Made by a program: the position numbers and the translations under genes | Shown: piece after piece, positions 54,921 through 63,603 of the stretch | Layout of the letters: the number at the start of each line of letters is the position of its first letter | Numbering within the stretch: position 1 is the first letter of the stretch | Notes under the pieces: generated by a model | The model's database searches: none | Seen by the model: only the letters and a program-made list of their open reading frames with translations | Told to the model about the DNA's origin: nothing | Assembly: GCF_005860805.1 (NCBI RefSeq) | Contig: NZ_VCEJ01000002.1 | Span: forward strand, 1,968,375-2,032,374 | Direction: 5' to 3' | Origin: Dyadobacter luticola | GTDB taxonomy: Bacteria > Bacteroidota > Bacteroidia > Cytophagales > Spirosomataceae | Length of the DNA stretch: 64,000 bases

Positions 54921-55988
54921 TCAACGGAAATATAACGAAAAATACCGCTTAATATTAATCAGGGGATTCAATTCTTTGCCGTCTTCGAGGTGTTGGGCCA
55001 GCTGGTTTGCAAAAAATGGTGCCAATGTTACGCCTTTCGTCCCTAAGCCATTGAATATGGCAATGTTACTATACTCCGGATGTATCCCGATCAAAGGCCG
55101 CCTGTCCTTCACCGACGGCCTGATGCCAGCCGCCGCCGAGCGGATTTCGTAGCTGGTTTTAAGCAGCGATCCCATCTTTTCCTGCAATTCCGCCGTCGCA
55201 CTTTCCGTCGGCTCCCAATCCAGCGGGTCCCACGAATACGTCGCGCCCACCCTGAAAGTATTTACGGAAACCGGCAGCATAAAGATGCCTTGATTAATGA
55301 TATACGGCTTCAAAGTTTTTTCTGTGGCAACTTCCAGCAGTTGCCCTTTCACCGGCGCAAACGGAAGCCAGTTGAAAAAATCGTTTTGCAAAGCCATAAA
55401 ACCCTGACAAAAAATGACTTTGCCGAATGTCCGGTTTTGCCAGCTAATGTGGTCAGGTTCAACATAAATATCTTCCACATGAAATGTTTCATCCAGAAAC
55501 TGCCCGCGATCCAGAAAAAAATCCCTGGTCTTTTCAAGCAGCACCGGCAGATCTACCCAGCCGGATTTGATTACTTCCAACCCGCCGTAATCGGCATGGA
55601 TGTAATCCGTTACGTTTGCGGATGAATGCTCGGCCACATAAGGCGCGATGCCCGGATCGGCGGTTTGGGCGAGATAAGTATTTTGTTCGGCGATAGAACG
55701 GAAAGGCCGGTATACGGAAATTTCATGCAGAAACTTCCCTCCCAGCCTGTTTTCCAGGTCTGCGTAAAATGCTTTGGCGTAAGGAAAAAGATCGTCGGCG
55801 AGCCAGGTTTTTACCAGCTTTTTACCAGTCAAAGGATTAAATATCCCGGCCGCAATCTTGCTGGAAGATGGAATCGAAGAATCTCCGATGATCAGTATCC
55901 TTTTACCAAGATCATGCAGGTGAAATGCTATCGAAGTACCGGCAATGCCTTGACCGACAATCAGATAATCGTAATCCAGGTCGGCCAT
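54921..55988 (-). CDS. DAO-family FAD-dependent oxidoreductase
   Basis: A 355-residue flavoprotein of the D-amino-acid-oxidase/glycine-oxidase/MnmC-C fold. N-terminal dinucleotide motif YDYLIVGQGIAGTSIAFHL, then SKIAAGIFNPLTGKKLVKTW (typical of this Bacteroidota branch), and the C-terminal AAAGIRPSVKDRRPLIG and IFNGLGTKGVTLAPFFANQL motifs. It likely oxidises an amine or imino acid to give hydrogen peroxide or works on a modified base; substrate unknown. It starts 1 bp after cmk in a compact operon. Confidence 0.9.
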   Translation of the reverse strand: MADLDYDYLIVGQGIAGTSIAFHLHDLGKRILIIGDSSIPSSSKIAAGIFNPLTGKKLVKTWLADDLFPYAKAFYADLENRLGGKFLHEISVYRPFRSIAEQNTYLAQTADPGIAPYVAEHSSANVTDYIHADYGGLEVIKSGWVDLPVLLEKTRDFFLDRGQFLDETFHVEDIYVEPDHISWQNRTFGKVIFCQGFMALQNDFFNWLPFAPVKGQLLEVATEKTLKPYIINQGIFMLPVSVNTFRVGATYSWDPLDWEPTESATAELQEKMGSLLKTSYEIRSAAAGIRPSVKDRRPLIGIHPEYSNIAIFNGLGTKGVTLAPFFANQLAQHLEDGKELNPLINIKRYFSLYFR

Positions 55989-55989
55989 A

Positions 55990-56694
55990 CTACGCTTTAT
56001 TTCTTTTCTGGATCAATTCGGTTATCTGCTCGTCTGCGAGTCTTACCACCAGATCAACTTGTTCTTCGAGGGTGATAAAAGAGTTGTCAAGATAAAAGGC
56101 ATCTTCCGCCTGTCGCAGCGGGCCTTCTGCCCGGTGGGTATCGATGTAATCACGTTTTTTAAGGTTCTCGGCAATTTCCTCAATACCAATCAATTCGCCC
56201 TTTTCCATCAATTCCAGCTGCCGGCGCTGCGCTCTTACCAGCGGGTCCGCGGTCATGAAAATTTTCAGCTCGGCTTCGGGAAACACCACGGTACCAATGT
56301 CGCGGCCGTCCATCACCACGCCTTTTTCCCTGCCCATTTGCTGCTGCTGCGCTACCATGGCATGCCTCACCTGGACCAGCGCGGCCACATCGCTCACTTT
56401 TTCAGCGATATACATTTTCCTGATCTCGGTTTCAACATTCAAACCATTCAGGTAAGTCTCGTTTTTACCCTCGTCGTCCTGCCTGCGAAAAGAAATATGA
56501 ATATCCTGCAAAGCCTTCTCCACCTCTTTCGGGTTGGTGGGGCTAACATGATTTTGTATAAAATACAAAGTGACAGCGCGGTACATCGAGCCGGTGTCGA
56601 TATACGGATAGTTGAGCTGCCGGGCTACCAGCTTGGCGGTGGAGCTTTTGCCACAGCTGGAATAACCGTCTATGGCGACTATGATTTTCGGCAT
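55990..56694 (-). CDS. cmk: (d)CMP kinase
   Basis: A 234-residue nucleoside monophosphate kinase that phosphorylates CMP and dCMP. The P-loop is IVAIDGYSSCGKSSTAKLVA, followed by YPYIDTGSMYRAVTL, VVMDGRDIGTVVFPEAELK and the arginine-rich lid region (VRAQRRQLELMEKG). Length is slightly above the proteobacterial type and normal for Bacteroidota. It lies between a GNAT gene (32 bp) and an FAD oxidoreductase (1 bp) in a leftward operon that begins with the lutBC genes. Confidence 0.96.
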   Translation of the reverse strand: MPKIIVAIDGYSSCGKSSTAKLVARQLNYPYIDTGSMYRAVTLYFIQNHVSPTNPKEVEKALQDIHISFRRQDDEGKNETYLNGLNVETEIRKMYIAEKVSDVAALVQVRHAMVAQQQQMGREKGVVMDGRDIGTVVFPEAELKIFMTADPLVRAQRRQLELMEKGELIGIEEIAENLKKRDYIDTHRAEGPLRQAEDAFYLDNSFITLEEQVDLVVRLADEQITELIQKRNKA

Positions 56695-56726
56695 CGGATT
56701 AAATATCGTTTTTCTGACAAATAACG

Positions 56727-57251
56727 TCAGCCTAGTTTGACAAACAAATGTTCATCCAATATTATGCCGTTTTTTACGATTGCTTTTCGGTGGATTGCTT
56801 CCAGGTGGTACCCTGCTTTTTCCAAAACCCGCATGGAGGCCGGGTTGGTTTCGAAGACGCCTGCGAACAAGCGTTTGATGGTGGTATTTTCAAAAATCCA
56901 GGAGGTCATCTGGATCACTGCCTGGGTCATAATGTTGCGGCCCCAATAAGGTTCGCCGAGCCAGTAACCGATTTCACCGTTATAAAAATGAATGTCGTCC
57001 TGCCGCAAAACACCGATGCCGCCCACAAACTCCTCCCCTAAAAATATGGCCTGGTGAAAACTCGTATTGCCGTGGTTTTTCTGACAAAAATCTATCCAGT
57101 AATGTGCGTCGGAAACCGTGTAGGGAGAGGGAAAATTATCCCGCACGTGCGCCACGACTTTCACATTGTTGGCCAGCTCGGCAAGCCTGGCCACGTTTTC
57201 CCTTTCAAAATTTCTTAATGTAACCTCCTGTCCCATAAACAGTTTAGACAA
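56727..57251 (-). CDS. RimJ/RimL-type GNAT N-acetyltransferase
   Basis: A 174-residue acetyl-CoA-dependent acetyltransferase. It begins VTLRNFERENVARLAELANN and contains the GNAT core: FLGEEFVGGIGVLR, GEIGYWLGEPYWGRNIMTQA (acetyl-CoA loop), and FAGVFETNPASMRVLEKAGY, all typical of the RimJ/RimL branch that acetylates protein N-termini or small amines. Its ATG overlaps the lutC stop by 8 bases, so it is translationally coupled. The acceptor is unknown. Confidence 0.9.
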   Translation of the reverse strand: MSKLFMGQEVTLRNFERENVARLAELANNVKVVAHVRDNFPSPYTVSDAHYWIDFCQKNHGNTSFHQAIFLGEEFVGGIGVLRQDDIHFYNGEIGYWLGEPYWGRNIMTQAVIQMTSWIFENTTIKRLFAGVFETNPASMRVLEKAGYHLEAIHRKAIVKNGIILDEHLFVKLG

Positions 57252-57837
57252 ACTCCTCCTCGATCAGAAAAATCACCATGCTCCTGGCGCCATGCGCACC
57301 AATCACCAGCGATTGCTCAATATCGGCAGTTTTGGAGGGACCCGCAATAAAACAGCCCCAGCCCGTCGTATCTTTCAAACGTTCATAGGCATCGTGCATA
57401 TTGTTCATCAGCGAATTTCGCGGGATCACAAAAGCCAGGTTTTGGGTAATAAAAGGCAGTGCCCGATGCGACAAATAGTGATCCGAAACCCAGACAGCCC
57501 CGTTTTCAGCCACACCAAATTCTCCCTGCACAATCGCAATTTCGATGGTTTCCAGTTCGTGCGGATCCGCCACATTCAGACTGAAATCGGCCCAGTTGGC
57601 CAGCGCGGGGATTGACGTCGCGCGGTTTGTTACATTTACAAATAATTCTTCGGCTTTTTGGGCCAGCTCAGCCTGGTCTTTTACAACAAATACCTCTGTA
57701 TATATCGCAGCCAGAGTTTCCCTGAATTTAGCCTCGGTATTTTCGAAAAAACTCTCATACCGGAGCGTCGCGGGCAATGCTGATGCCGCTGGCTTGTTCT
57801 CCTTTATTTTTTGCAGGATGCTATCTCGTGCGCTCAT
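57244..57837 (-). CDS. lutC: LutC/YkgG-family L-lactate utilisation protein
   Basis: A 197-residue protein of the LUD domain family, part of the LutABC L-lactate oxidising complex. Motifs: ARDSILQKIKENKP start, EIAIVQGEFGVAENGAVWVS, LPFITQNLAFVIPRNSLMNN and GCFIAGPSKTADIEQSLVIGAHGARS. The family has no bound cluster of its own in this subunit. It begins 2 bp after lutB and overlaps GNAT. lutA lies apart at 59.9 kb, upstream of lutB, with another gene between on the opposite strand. Confidence 0.93.
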   Translation of the reverse strand: MSARDSILQKIKENKPAASALPATLRYESFFENTEAKFRETLAAIYTEVFVVKDQAELAQKAEELFVNVTNRATSIPALANWADFSLNVADPHELETIEIAIVQGEFGVAENGAVWVSDHYLSHRALPFITQNLAFVIPRNSLMNNMHDAYERLKDTTGWGCFIAGPSKTADIEQSLVIGAHGARSMVIFLIEEEFV

Positions 57838-57839
57838 GA

Positions 57840-59216
57840 CTATTCTTTTCTATTTCGGACATACCAATCTCTGAAACTTTCCTTTGGCGGCTCGGGCATA
57901 TCGCGCTGCTTGTACCAGGGATTCAGGTTATTATTAACCATAAAAGGCATCACCCGCATCACCGACCGCCCCAGCCTGCCCGACCATTGATAAAACCGCG
58001 GCTGCGACAACACCATCGACATTGCCTTTACGCCCAGGCCTTTGCTCTGCGGTACGTGCCCGCCTTTGGCCAGTACCTGCCGCCATTTATACAGCTGGTC
58101 GTGAATGTCAATTTTCACTGGACAAACATTGGAGCAGCTGCCGCACAATGTACTCGCAAAGGGCAGGTCCGCATTCTTGGTCATATCCAGATTCGGCGCG
58201 AGGATTGAGCCGATCGGGCCGGCCACTGCATTATGATAGCTGTGACCGCCGCTGCGCCGGTACACCGGGCAGGTGTTCATGCAAGCCCCGCACCGGATAC
58301 ATTTCAATGAATTCCTGAAATCTTCCCTGCCCAGCTGCGTGCTCCTGCCATTATCTACAATAATAATGTGCATTTCCTGGCCTTCCCGCGGCTTTTTGAA
58401 ATGACTGCTATAAGTGGTGATCGGCTGGCCGGTAGCGCTCCGGGCTAGCAGCCTCAGGAAGACGCCCAGATGCTCTTGTTTGGGGATTATTTTTTCAAAA
58501 CCCATACAGGCAATGTGAATGTCGGCCAAATGTGCGCCCATATCAGCATTACCTTCATTGGTCGCCACTACGAATCCACCGGTTTCGGCAATCGCGAAAT
58601 TCACGCCGGTCAATGCGGCTCTTCTTGTCAAAAACTTGTCGCGCAAATGCTGACGTGCGGCTTCCGTCAGGTATTGCGGATCGGTGGCGCCGGCTTCCGT
58701 TCCCAAATGTTCGTGGAAAAGATCGCCGATATCTTTCTTCTTTAAATGTATCGCAGGCAATACAATGTGGCTGGGCGGCTCATTCCTGAGCTGCACAATC
58801 CGCTCGCCCAAATCGGTGTCAATCACTTCGATCCCGTTTTTGGTGAGGAATTCGTTCATGTGGCATTCCTCCGTCAGCATAGACTTGCTTTTCACCATTT
58901 TATCAATGTGACGCTCTTTGAGCAAGCCGAGCACGATCTCATTATGTTCCGCCGCATTTGCCGCCCAGTGAACGTGGACGCCGTTTTCCTTCGCTTTCTG
59001 CTCGAAATTAATCAGCAGCTCATCCATGTGCGAGAGCACATAATGTTTGATGCCCGACGCAGTTTCCCGCAGCTCCTCCCACTCAGGCAGCTGTTTGGAA
59101 GATCTGTCGCGCTTCTGGCGCACAAACCAGAGCGTTTCGTCATGCCAGTTTACATACGGTTCATCTTTATTGAAGATCTCCGAAGCTTCTGCGTGGTCAA
59201 TAGTTGCCGTAGACAT
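57840..59216 (-). CDS. lutB: LutB/LldF-family iron-sulfur L-lactate dehydrogenase subunit
   Basis: A 458-residue LUD-plus-ferredoxin protein of L-lactate oxidation to pyruvate. The LUD part covers about residues 60-285 (HWAANAAEHNEIVLGLL, AIAETGGFVVATNEGNADM). The 4Fe-4S motifs are CIRCGACMNTCPVYRRSGGH and CGSCSNVCPVKIDIHDQLYK (about 302-368), and the C-terminal region is the usual LutB tail (MPEPPKESFRDWYVRNRKE). It starts a leftward operon lutB-lutC-GNAT-cmk-FAD oxidoreductase. Confidence 0.94.
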   Translation of the reverse strand: MSTATIDHAEASEIFNKDEPYVNWHDETLWFVRQKRDRSSKQLPEWEELRETASGIKHYVLSHMDELLINFEQKAKENGVHVHWAANAAEHNEIVLGLLKERHIDKMVKSKSMLTEECHMNEFLTKNGIEVIDTDLGERIVQLRNEPPSHIVLPAIHLKKKDIGDLFHEHLGTEAGATDPQYLTEAARQHLRDKFLTRRAALTGVNFAIAETGGFVVATNEGNADMGAHLADIHIACMGFEKIIPKQEHLGVFLRLLARSATGQPITTYSSHFKKPREGQEMHIIIVDNGRSTQLGREDFRNSLKCIRCGACMNTCPVYRRSGGHSYHNAVAGPIGSILAPNLDMTKNADLPFASTLCGSCSNVCPVKIDIHDQLYKWRQVLAKGGHVPQSKGLGVKAMSMVLSQPRFYQWSGRLGRSVMRVMPFMVNNNLNPWYKQRDMPEPPKESFRDWYVRNRKE

Positions 59217-59460
59217 AGTTATCTTAACAATTTCTTAATGGTATTTTAGAAAGAATATGAATTGCACTTTTCACATTCGTTGCATTATTTCAAGTTTGCA
59301 ATTTGTTTAATAAACAACTTTTTAAATTCACTTAAAAAGCTATTTTATTGTACAGCAATATGTTATAGTTTTGAATTACAAAGTTTTTCGATCGGGGCAT
59401 CGGAGTCTGGATCAAGTTTTATTTTAACTTTTTTTAGACACAAACAAAATTTTAACTCCT

Positions 59461-59853
59461 ATGAAAACCAAAAACACTCTTATTATCACTGCCTTAACTG
59501 GCTTGTTACTGACTGGTTCTGCATTCAATTCTAATGCACAGGACAAACTTGCAACTGCGGACAAAACGGAAACAGCTTCTTCCAAACTGAGCGTCCTGCA
59601 GATCAAACCGATGCAATTCCGCGTTTCATATAACAATTCAATTTCTAAAAATGTCGTGGTTCGTATCCTCGATACCGACAAGAATGTGTTGTTCTCTGAA
59701 AACAGACGTGTGCAAAACAACTATCTGAAATACTTCGACTTATCGACCCTGGTAGACGGTACTTATACCTTCGAAATCACGGACGGTAAAGAGAAGGCTT
59801 CACAAACGTTTGATATTTTGACTACAACCAGCCGCGTTGTTTCATATAACTAA
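59461..59853 (+). CDS. Small secreted protein, sorting-domain-like
   Basis: A 130-residue exported protein with a signal peptide (residues 1-26, ending NSNA). The mature part has an Ala/Thr/Lys-rich start (about 28-42) then a beta-sandwich with IKPMQFRVSYNNSISKNVVV, RILDTDKNVLFSENRR and LVDGTYTFEITDGKEKASQTF. This resembles the T9SS type A sorting fold (as in DUF3244-like proteins) but it lacks the YPNP start and the Lys/Arg-rich end, so it is not an export tail. Its function is unknown. It lies on the plus strand between lutA and lutB and so splits the lut genes. A box TAGTTTTG (59366-59373) lies upstream but its TTG partner is only 15 bases away. Confidence 0.8.
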   Translation: MKTKNTLIITALTGLLLTGSAFNSNAQDKLATADKTETASSKLSVLQIKPMQFRVSYNNSISKNVVVRILDTDKNVLFSENRRVQNNYLKYFDLSTLVDGTYTFEITDGKEKASQTFDILTTTSRVVSYN

Positions 59854-59920
59854 TCAACAGGCTCTTCTCAGATTCTGAACCTGCGTGGCGCATTGCAACA
59901 CGCATCCGTAAACTTTGTAA

Positions 59921-59962
59921 AATGCCGGGGCTCACAAGATGGGCTCCGGTATTTGTTTTTTT
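59921..59962 (+). terminator. Intrinsic terminator overlapping the end of lutA
   Basis: AATGCCGG (59921-59928) pairs with CCGGTATT (59946-59953, one G-U), with further inner pairing, followed by T7 at 59956-59962. It ends the plus-strand small secreted protein transcript, and its right half lies in the last codons of lutA on the opposite strand. Confidence 0.78.
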
Positions 59963-60711
59963 ACGGCCGTGTTTAATATTTCGGCAATGTGCTTCACCTG
60001 CACATTTGAATGTCCGCGTTTCAAAATCCCGCCGAGATGCATCAGGCAGCTCATATCCGAGCCTGTGATGTATTCCGCGTCGTGCCGGATGTGGTCGGCA
60101 ACCCGGTCCTTGCCCATTTTTACGGAGACTGCCTCTTCGCTCACGCAGAATGTTCCGCCAAATCCGCAGCATTCGTCCGTCCTGTCTAGATCTATCAGTT
60201 CCAATCCTTTTACTTTTTGCAAAAGCATCACCGGCTTGGAATAAGGCGCCGCATTCAGTTCCGACATTTGGGACAAATGCAACCCGCGCTGACCGTGGCA
60301 ACCCTGGTGCAATCCGACGCGATAAGGAAATTCAGCTTCAATGCTATCGATCTCCAAAACATCGGTAATAAACTCCACCAGCTCATACACTTTCTTCCTT
60401 AAAACCTTCGATTCCGCCTCATGCCCCTCCGATTTCAAATGTTCCTTAATGTGCAGCACGCAACTCCCTGAGGGCGAAACCACATAATCACAGCCTGAAA
60501 AAAGATCGAAGAACAGATTGTCGCAGGCGCCCGTGAGGTGTGAAAAACCGGAGTTTGCCATCGGCTGGCCGCAGCAGGTCTGGTTTGTCGGGAAAGTGAC
60601 TGTGCATCCCAGCTTTTCCAGCAATTCCAGCGTGGAAATGCCCACCTGCGGATAAAACTGATCGACGTAGCAGGGAATAAATAGTCCGATTTTCAAATTG
60701 GAACGGTTCAT
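59932..60711 (-). CDS. lutA: LutA/YkgE-family (Fe-S)-binding subunit
   Basis: A 259-residue protein with two CCG domains that bind iron-sulfur or heterodisulfide-like clusters: CYVDQFYPQVG with CCGQPMANSG, and GCHGQRGLH with CCGFGGTFCV and later GSDMSCLMHLGG. It is the LutA part of LutABC L-lactate oxidation. The ATG ending at 60711 is chosen (frame opens at 60735); it overlaps the stop of the preceding nuclease-fold gene. It is separated from lutB by the plus-strand secreted protein gene, and preceded by a sugar-acid gene set whose end product is L-lactate. Confidence 0.92.
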   Translation of the reverse strand: MNRSNLKIGLFIPCYVDQFYPQVGISTLELLEKLGCTVTFPTNQTCCGQPMANSGFSHLTGACDNLFFDLFSGCDYVVSPSGSCVLHIKEHLKSEGHEAESKVLRKKVYELVEFITDVLEIDSIEAEFPYRVGLHQGCHGQRGLHLSQMSELNAAPYSKPVMLLQKVKGLELIDLDRTDECCGFGGTFCVSEEAVSVKMGKDRVADHIRHDAEYITGSDMSCLMHLGGILKRGHSNVQVKHIAEILNTAVKKQIPEPIL

Positions 60712-60712
60712 T

Positions 60713-61495
60713 TTACCAGAATTCAATGGTGGCAAGTATGGGATAGTGGTCAGAAACTGCCGGATAATTTCTTATCACCTTGTATTTCTTGATACGCACT
60801 TTACTGTTGAGCAATGCAAAAATATAATCGAACCTGTCGCCAGGTAAACCTTCGTTCCAGGTCTGTAACTGAGAGCCTTGCGCCGCGTCCTGCCAGTTTT
60901 TAGTGAAGGAAAAATAAGGCTGTTCGTTTGGTCGGGCACCCATATCCATTCCTATCAAAACCGGCTGCACGCTGTTGACCAGCATTTGATTGATATATGC
61001 GGCCTGCAAAGCCCTGTCCATCACGGAAGCATATTCAAGGCGTGCGTTGCAGAACCGGAAAGTAAGTCCTTTCGCCGCTTTGACCAGTCCGCACAAAAGC
61101 ACTTTCGGGTCGGAGCCGGCGGTTTTCGGCAGGTCAATCAGCTGTGTTTTTTCAAAAGGCCAGACCGACAAAATCCCCAATCCCTGCGTCCCGTTTTCGG
61201 AGCGGTCGGCTACGCCGTAGAGATAGTGCATGCCTGTTTGCGCCGCAATCTGCCTCAGCTGAAACTGGACTTTCTTTTTATCTACCAGACTATCAACCGC
61301 TTGCATGGCGATCAGATCGGGTTTGCTTTCGCTGATAATCCTCAGGATATCCCTCAGGTTGGGCTCGTCGGTCATGTTCAGGCCATGCCGGATGTTGAAG
61401 CTCATCACTTTAATCTCGACAGCCCGCCGCGGCTGGGATGCTATCAAAGTGCACGAAAAACACAAAATGAGTACTGAAAAAACCGCTCTGATCAA
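60713..61495 (-). CDS. Endonuclease/exonuclease/phosphatase-fold protein (secreted)
   Basis: A 260-residue protein with a signal peptide (MIRAVFSVLILCFSCTLIAS) and the EEP fold: IKVMSFNIRHGLNMT at the N-terminus, KPDLIAMQAVDSLVDKKK (where canonical members have a Glu in place of the Ala-Val pair: LQEV), PVLIGMDMGARPNEQPYF and YPAVSDHYPILATIEF (SDHxP). The changes from LQEVD to MQAVD and from GDFN to GMDMG suggest altered or weak metal catalysis. The family includes phosphodiesterases and sphingomyelinases. It lies in the sugar-acid/lut gene set between mutarotase and lutA; role unknown. Confidence 0.82.
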   Translation of the reverse strand: MIRAVFSVLILCFSCTLIASQPRRAVEIKVMSFNIRHGLNMTDEPNLRDILRIISESKPDLIAMQAVDSLVDKKKVQFQLRQIAAQTGMHYLYGVADRSENGTQGLGILSVWPFEKTQLIDLPKTAGSDPKVLLCGLVKAAKGLTFRFCNARLEYASVMDRALQAAYINQMLVNSVQPVLIGMDMGARPNEQPYFSFTKNWQDAAQGSQLQTWNEGLPGDRFDYIFALLNSKVRIKKYKVIRNYPAVSDHYPILATIEFW

Positions 61496-61527
61496 CCTTT
61501 TCGAATGCTAGTTCACAAATCTTTCCT

Positions 61528-61863
61528 TTATTCTACGAGGGCAAATATCTTGTTCATTAAAACCCATTTCTCGCCGGGTTTGGCAGAAGGTAATGCTTTC
61601 TGGTACTTCCACATCAGCTGCTCCCACTCCTGCACTTTGGGGTTGGCGGCGTCCATTTTGGCCTTTTCATCAAAACTGAAATCGTCTTCCGTTTCCATGA
61701 TCATAAAAAGCCGGTCGCCGAGCCGGTAAATTTCCATTTGGATGATACCGGCGTCCGTAATGCTTTTTCCAATCTCCGGCCTGACCTGCTTGTGATATGC
61801 TTCATATTCAGCAATCATTTCCGGGTCATCCACGAGGTCGACAGCAAGACAGTATTTTTTCAT
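61528..61863 (-). CDS. L-rhamnose/L-fucose mutarotase family protein
   Basis: A 111-residue RhaM-type (PF05336) protein. The ATG ending at 61863 (MKKYCLAVDLVDDPEMIAEY) is preferred to the open frame's start at 61911. Signatures: YEAYHKQVRPEIGKSITDAG, IIQMEIYRLGDRLFMIMETE, and PKVQEWEQLMWKYQ. It interconverts alpha and beta anomers of a 6-deoxy-L-sugar. The adjacent lactonase-like and FAH-family genes indicate L-fucose (or L-rhamnose) as the substrate, not the phosphorylated pathway. Confidence 0.9.
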   Translation of the reverse strand: MKKYCLAVDLVDDPEMIAEYEAYHKQVRPEIGKSITDAGIIQMEIYRLGDRLFMIMETEDDFSFDEKAKMDAANPKVQEWEQLMWKYQKALPSAKPGEKWVLMNKIFALVE

Positions 61864-61873
61864 TTTTAGAAAA

Positions 61874-62704
61874 TTAAATGTCCAGGCTGTAAAATTCCGC
61901 AGCATTCTCACCCATCACTTTTTTCACTTCCGAGTCGGAGAACATGCTGAGGTAATCCGTTAAAATTCCTTTAACACCTTCATATTGAGCGGCTACCAAA
62001 CATACCGGCCAGTCGGAGCCAAACATTAAACGATCGGTGCCGAATGTCTCAAAAACCACATCGAGGTACGGTTTGAAATCCGCCCGCTCCCACTCCTGCC
62101 AGTCGGCTTCTGTCACCATGCCGGAAACCTTGCATTTGACGTTCGGCAGCTCTGCCAGCAGCCGCATGTCGTTGGTCCAGGTAACAATTTCCTTCTGCTT
62201 GATCGGTGGCTTGGCAATGTGGTCGAGTACAAACTGCACATTGGGCAGCCTCACCGCGAAATTGAATGCTTCTTTTAACTGATTCGGGTAAATCAGAATA
62301 TCATAAGTAAAGTCAAATGCAACCAGCTGGCCTACGCCTTTCATAAAATCCGGCTGCAACAAAAACCCTTCCGGCTGTCCCTGCACCACATGGCGGAAAC
62401 CTTTCAGTTTTTCAAACTGCGAATATTTTTCCAGCTTGGCATACAAATCCGGCGAGCGTAGATCGACCCAGCCGACTACCCCTTTGATAAAATCATTCGC
62501 CTCGGCCAGTTGCAGTAAAAACTCAGTCTCAGCATCGGACTCGGAAGCTTGCACTGCAACGCAACCGTCTACGCCATTGGATTTCAATACCGGTTCCAAA
62601 TCTTCGGGCAGGAAATTTTTACGGATCGCCGCCATCTCAGGCGTAATCCAGGCATCCCGCCCCTCGTCAAATATCCAGAAATGCTGGTGGCTATCGATGA
62701 TCAT
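61874..62704 (-). CDS. Amidohydrolase of the L-fuconolactonase type (COG3618-like)
   Basis: A 276-residue TIM-barrel hydrolase. Metal-ligand motifs: MIIDSHQHFWIFDEGRDAW (HxH), the FVLDHIAKPPIK His, and the RLMFGSDWPVCL Asp. This branch includes L-fucono-1,5-lactonase and related sugar lactonases. It lies between the mutarotase (10 bp after) and the FAH-family hydrolase (4-base overlap ATGA-type), so an L-fuconolactonase or L-rhamnonolactonase role is inferred. Confidence 0.88.
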   Translation of the reverse strand: MIIDSHQHFWIFDEGRDAWITPEMAAIRKNFLPEDLEPVLKSNGVDGCVAVQASESDAETEFLLQLAEANDFIKGVVGWVDLRSPDLYAKLEKYSQFEKLKGFRHVVQGQPEGFLLQPDFMKGVGQLVAFDFTYDILIYPNQLKEAFNFAVRLPNVQFVLDHIAKPPIKQKEIVTWTNDMRLLAELPNVKCKVSGMVTEADWQEWERADFKPYLDVVFETFGTDRLMFGSDWPVCLVAAQYEGVKGILTDYLSMFSDSEVKKVMGENAAEFYSLDI

Positions 62705-63564
62705 ATTGCTTTCCAGGCTACTGCTTCTTGTTTCTGATTTCCTAGTTTTTCAATACCCAATTCCACTACGTCCCCGGCTTTCAGGTAAACCTGCGGCTTC
62801 ATCCCTAGCCCTACTCCGGCTGGCGTACCCGTCGTGATCACATCTCCCGGAAGCAAAGTCATGAATTGGCTGAGGTAGCTGATTAAAAACGGTACGTGAA
62901 AAATCATGTCGGATGTGGTGCTATCCTGGATTTTCTTACCGTTTAGTGATAACCAGAGATTCAGATCATTCGCATTTCCTACTTCATCCGGCGTCACCAG
63001 GTAAGGTCCCAGCGGCGCGAAAGTGTCATTGCTTTTTCCTTTTACCCACTGTCCGCCACGCTCCATCTGATAGGCGCGCTCCGAATAATCGTTGTGCACA
63101 GCATACCCGGCCACATAATCCAGAGCACTCGATTCCTCCACGTAGCTCGCCTTTTTTCCAATGATCACCGCCAGCTCCACTTCCCAGTCGGTCTTTTCAG
63201 AACTTCTTGGAATAATCACCTGGTCGAAAGGACCGCACAAGGCAGAAGTTGACTTAAAGAAGATGATCGGTTCTTTGGGCAGTTCCGTCGCGCCTGATTC
63301 GTAGGCATGTTTGGCGTAATTCATACCAATACATACAATCTTGGAAGGACGCGCAATGCAGGAACCGTACCGGAAACCGGCCGCTACCTGAGGTGCATCA
63401 GCCGAATTTGTTTCAAGCCAGGCCGCCAGGCGGGAAATACCGTCCGTCGCGAAGAATTTTTCATTGAAATCCTCCCCAAATGCAGAGACGTCCAATTTTG
63501 TACCGTCGGGAAGTTCTACACCCGGTTTTTCCTGCTCAAATGCGCCAAATCGAAAAAGTTTCAT
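62701..63564 (-). CDS. Fumarylacetoacetate hydrolase family, 2,4-diketo-3-deoxy-L-fuconate hydrolase-like
   Basis: A 287-residue FAH-fold enzyme. Motifs: SKIVCIGMNYAKHAYESGAT, FFKSTSALCGPFDQVIIPR, and the metal site KTDWEVELAVIIGKKAS with VHNDYSERAYQMERGGQW; C-terminal TGTPAGVGLGMKPQVYL. In the non-phosphorylative L-fucose route this family hydrolyses 2,4-diketo-3-deoxy-L-fuconate to pyruvate and L-lactate. That assignment rests on neighbours (SDR, lactonase, mutarotase, lut genes); other acylpyruvate hydrolases share the fold. Confidence 0.88.
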   Translation of the reverse strand: MKLFRFGAFEQEKPGVELPDGTKLDVSAFGEDFNEKFFATDGISRLAAWLETNSADAPQVAAGFRYGSCIARPSKIVCIGMNYAKHAYESGATELPKEPIIFFKSTSALCGPFDQVIIPRSSEKTDWEVELAVIIGKKASYVEESSALDYVAGYAVHNDYSERAYQMERGGQWVKGKSNDTFAPLGPYLVTPDEVGNANDLNLWLSLNGKKIQDSTTSDMIFHVPFLISYLSQFMTLLPGDVITTGTPAGVGLGMKPQVYLKAGDVVELGIEKLGNQKQEAVAWKAI

Positions 63565-63603
63565 AAGGGTATTGATGTTTTTTTGCTGATAGCAATCAGC
63601 TTT

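Noticed and set aside
56059..56724. 221-residue plus-strand frame
   Set aside because: Exactly opposite cmk, which has intact kinase motifs.
59348..59373. TTG/TAGTTTTG promoter before the small secreted protein
   Set aside because: The -7 box is exact but the spacing to TTG is 15 bases, below the 17-23 expected, so it is noted but not called.
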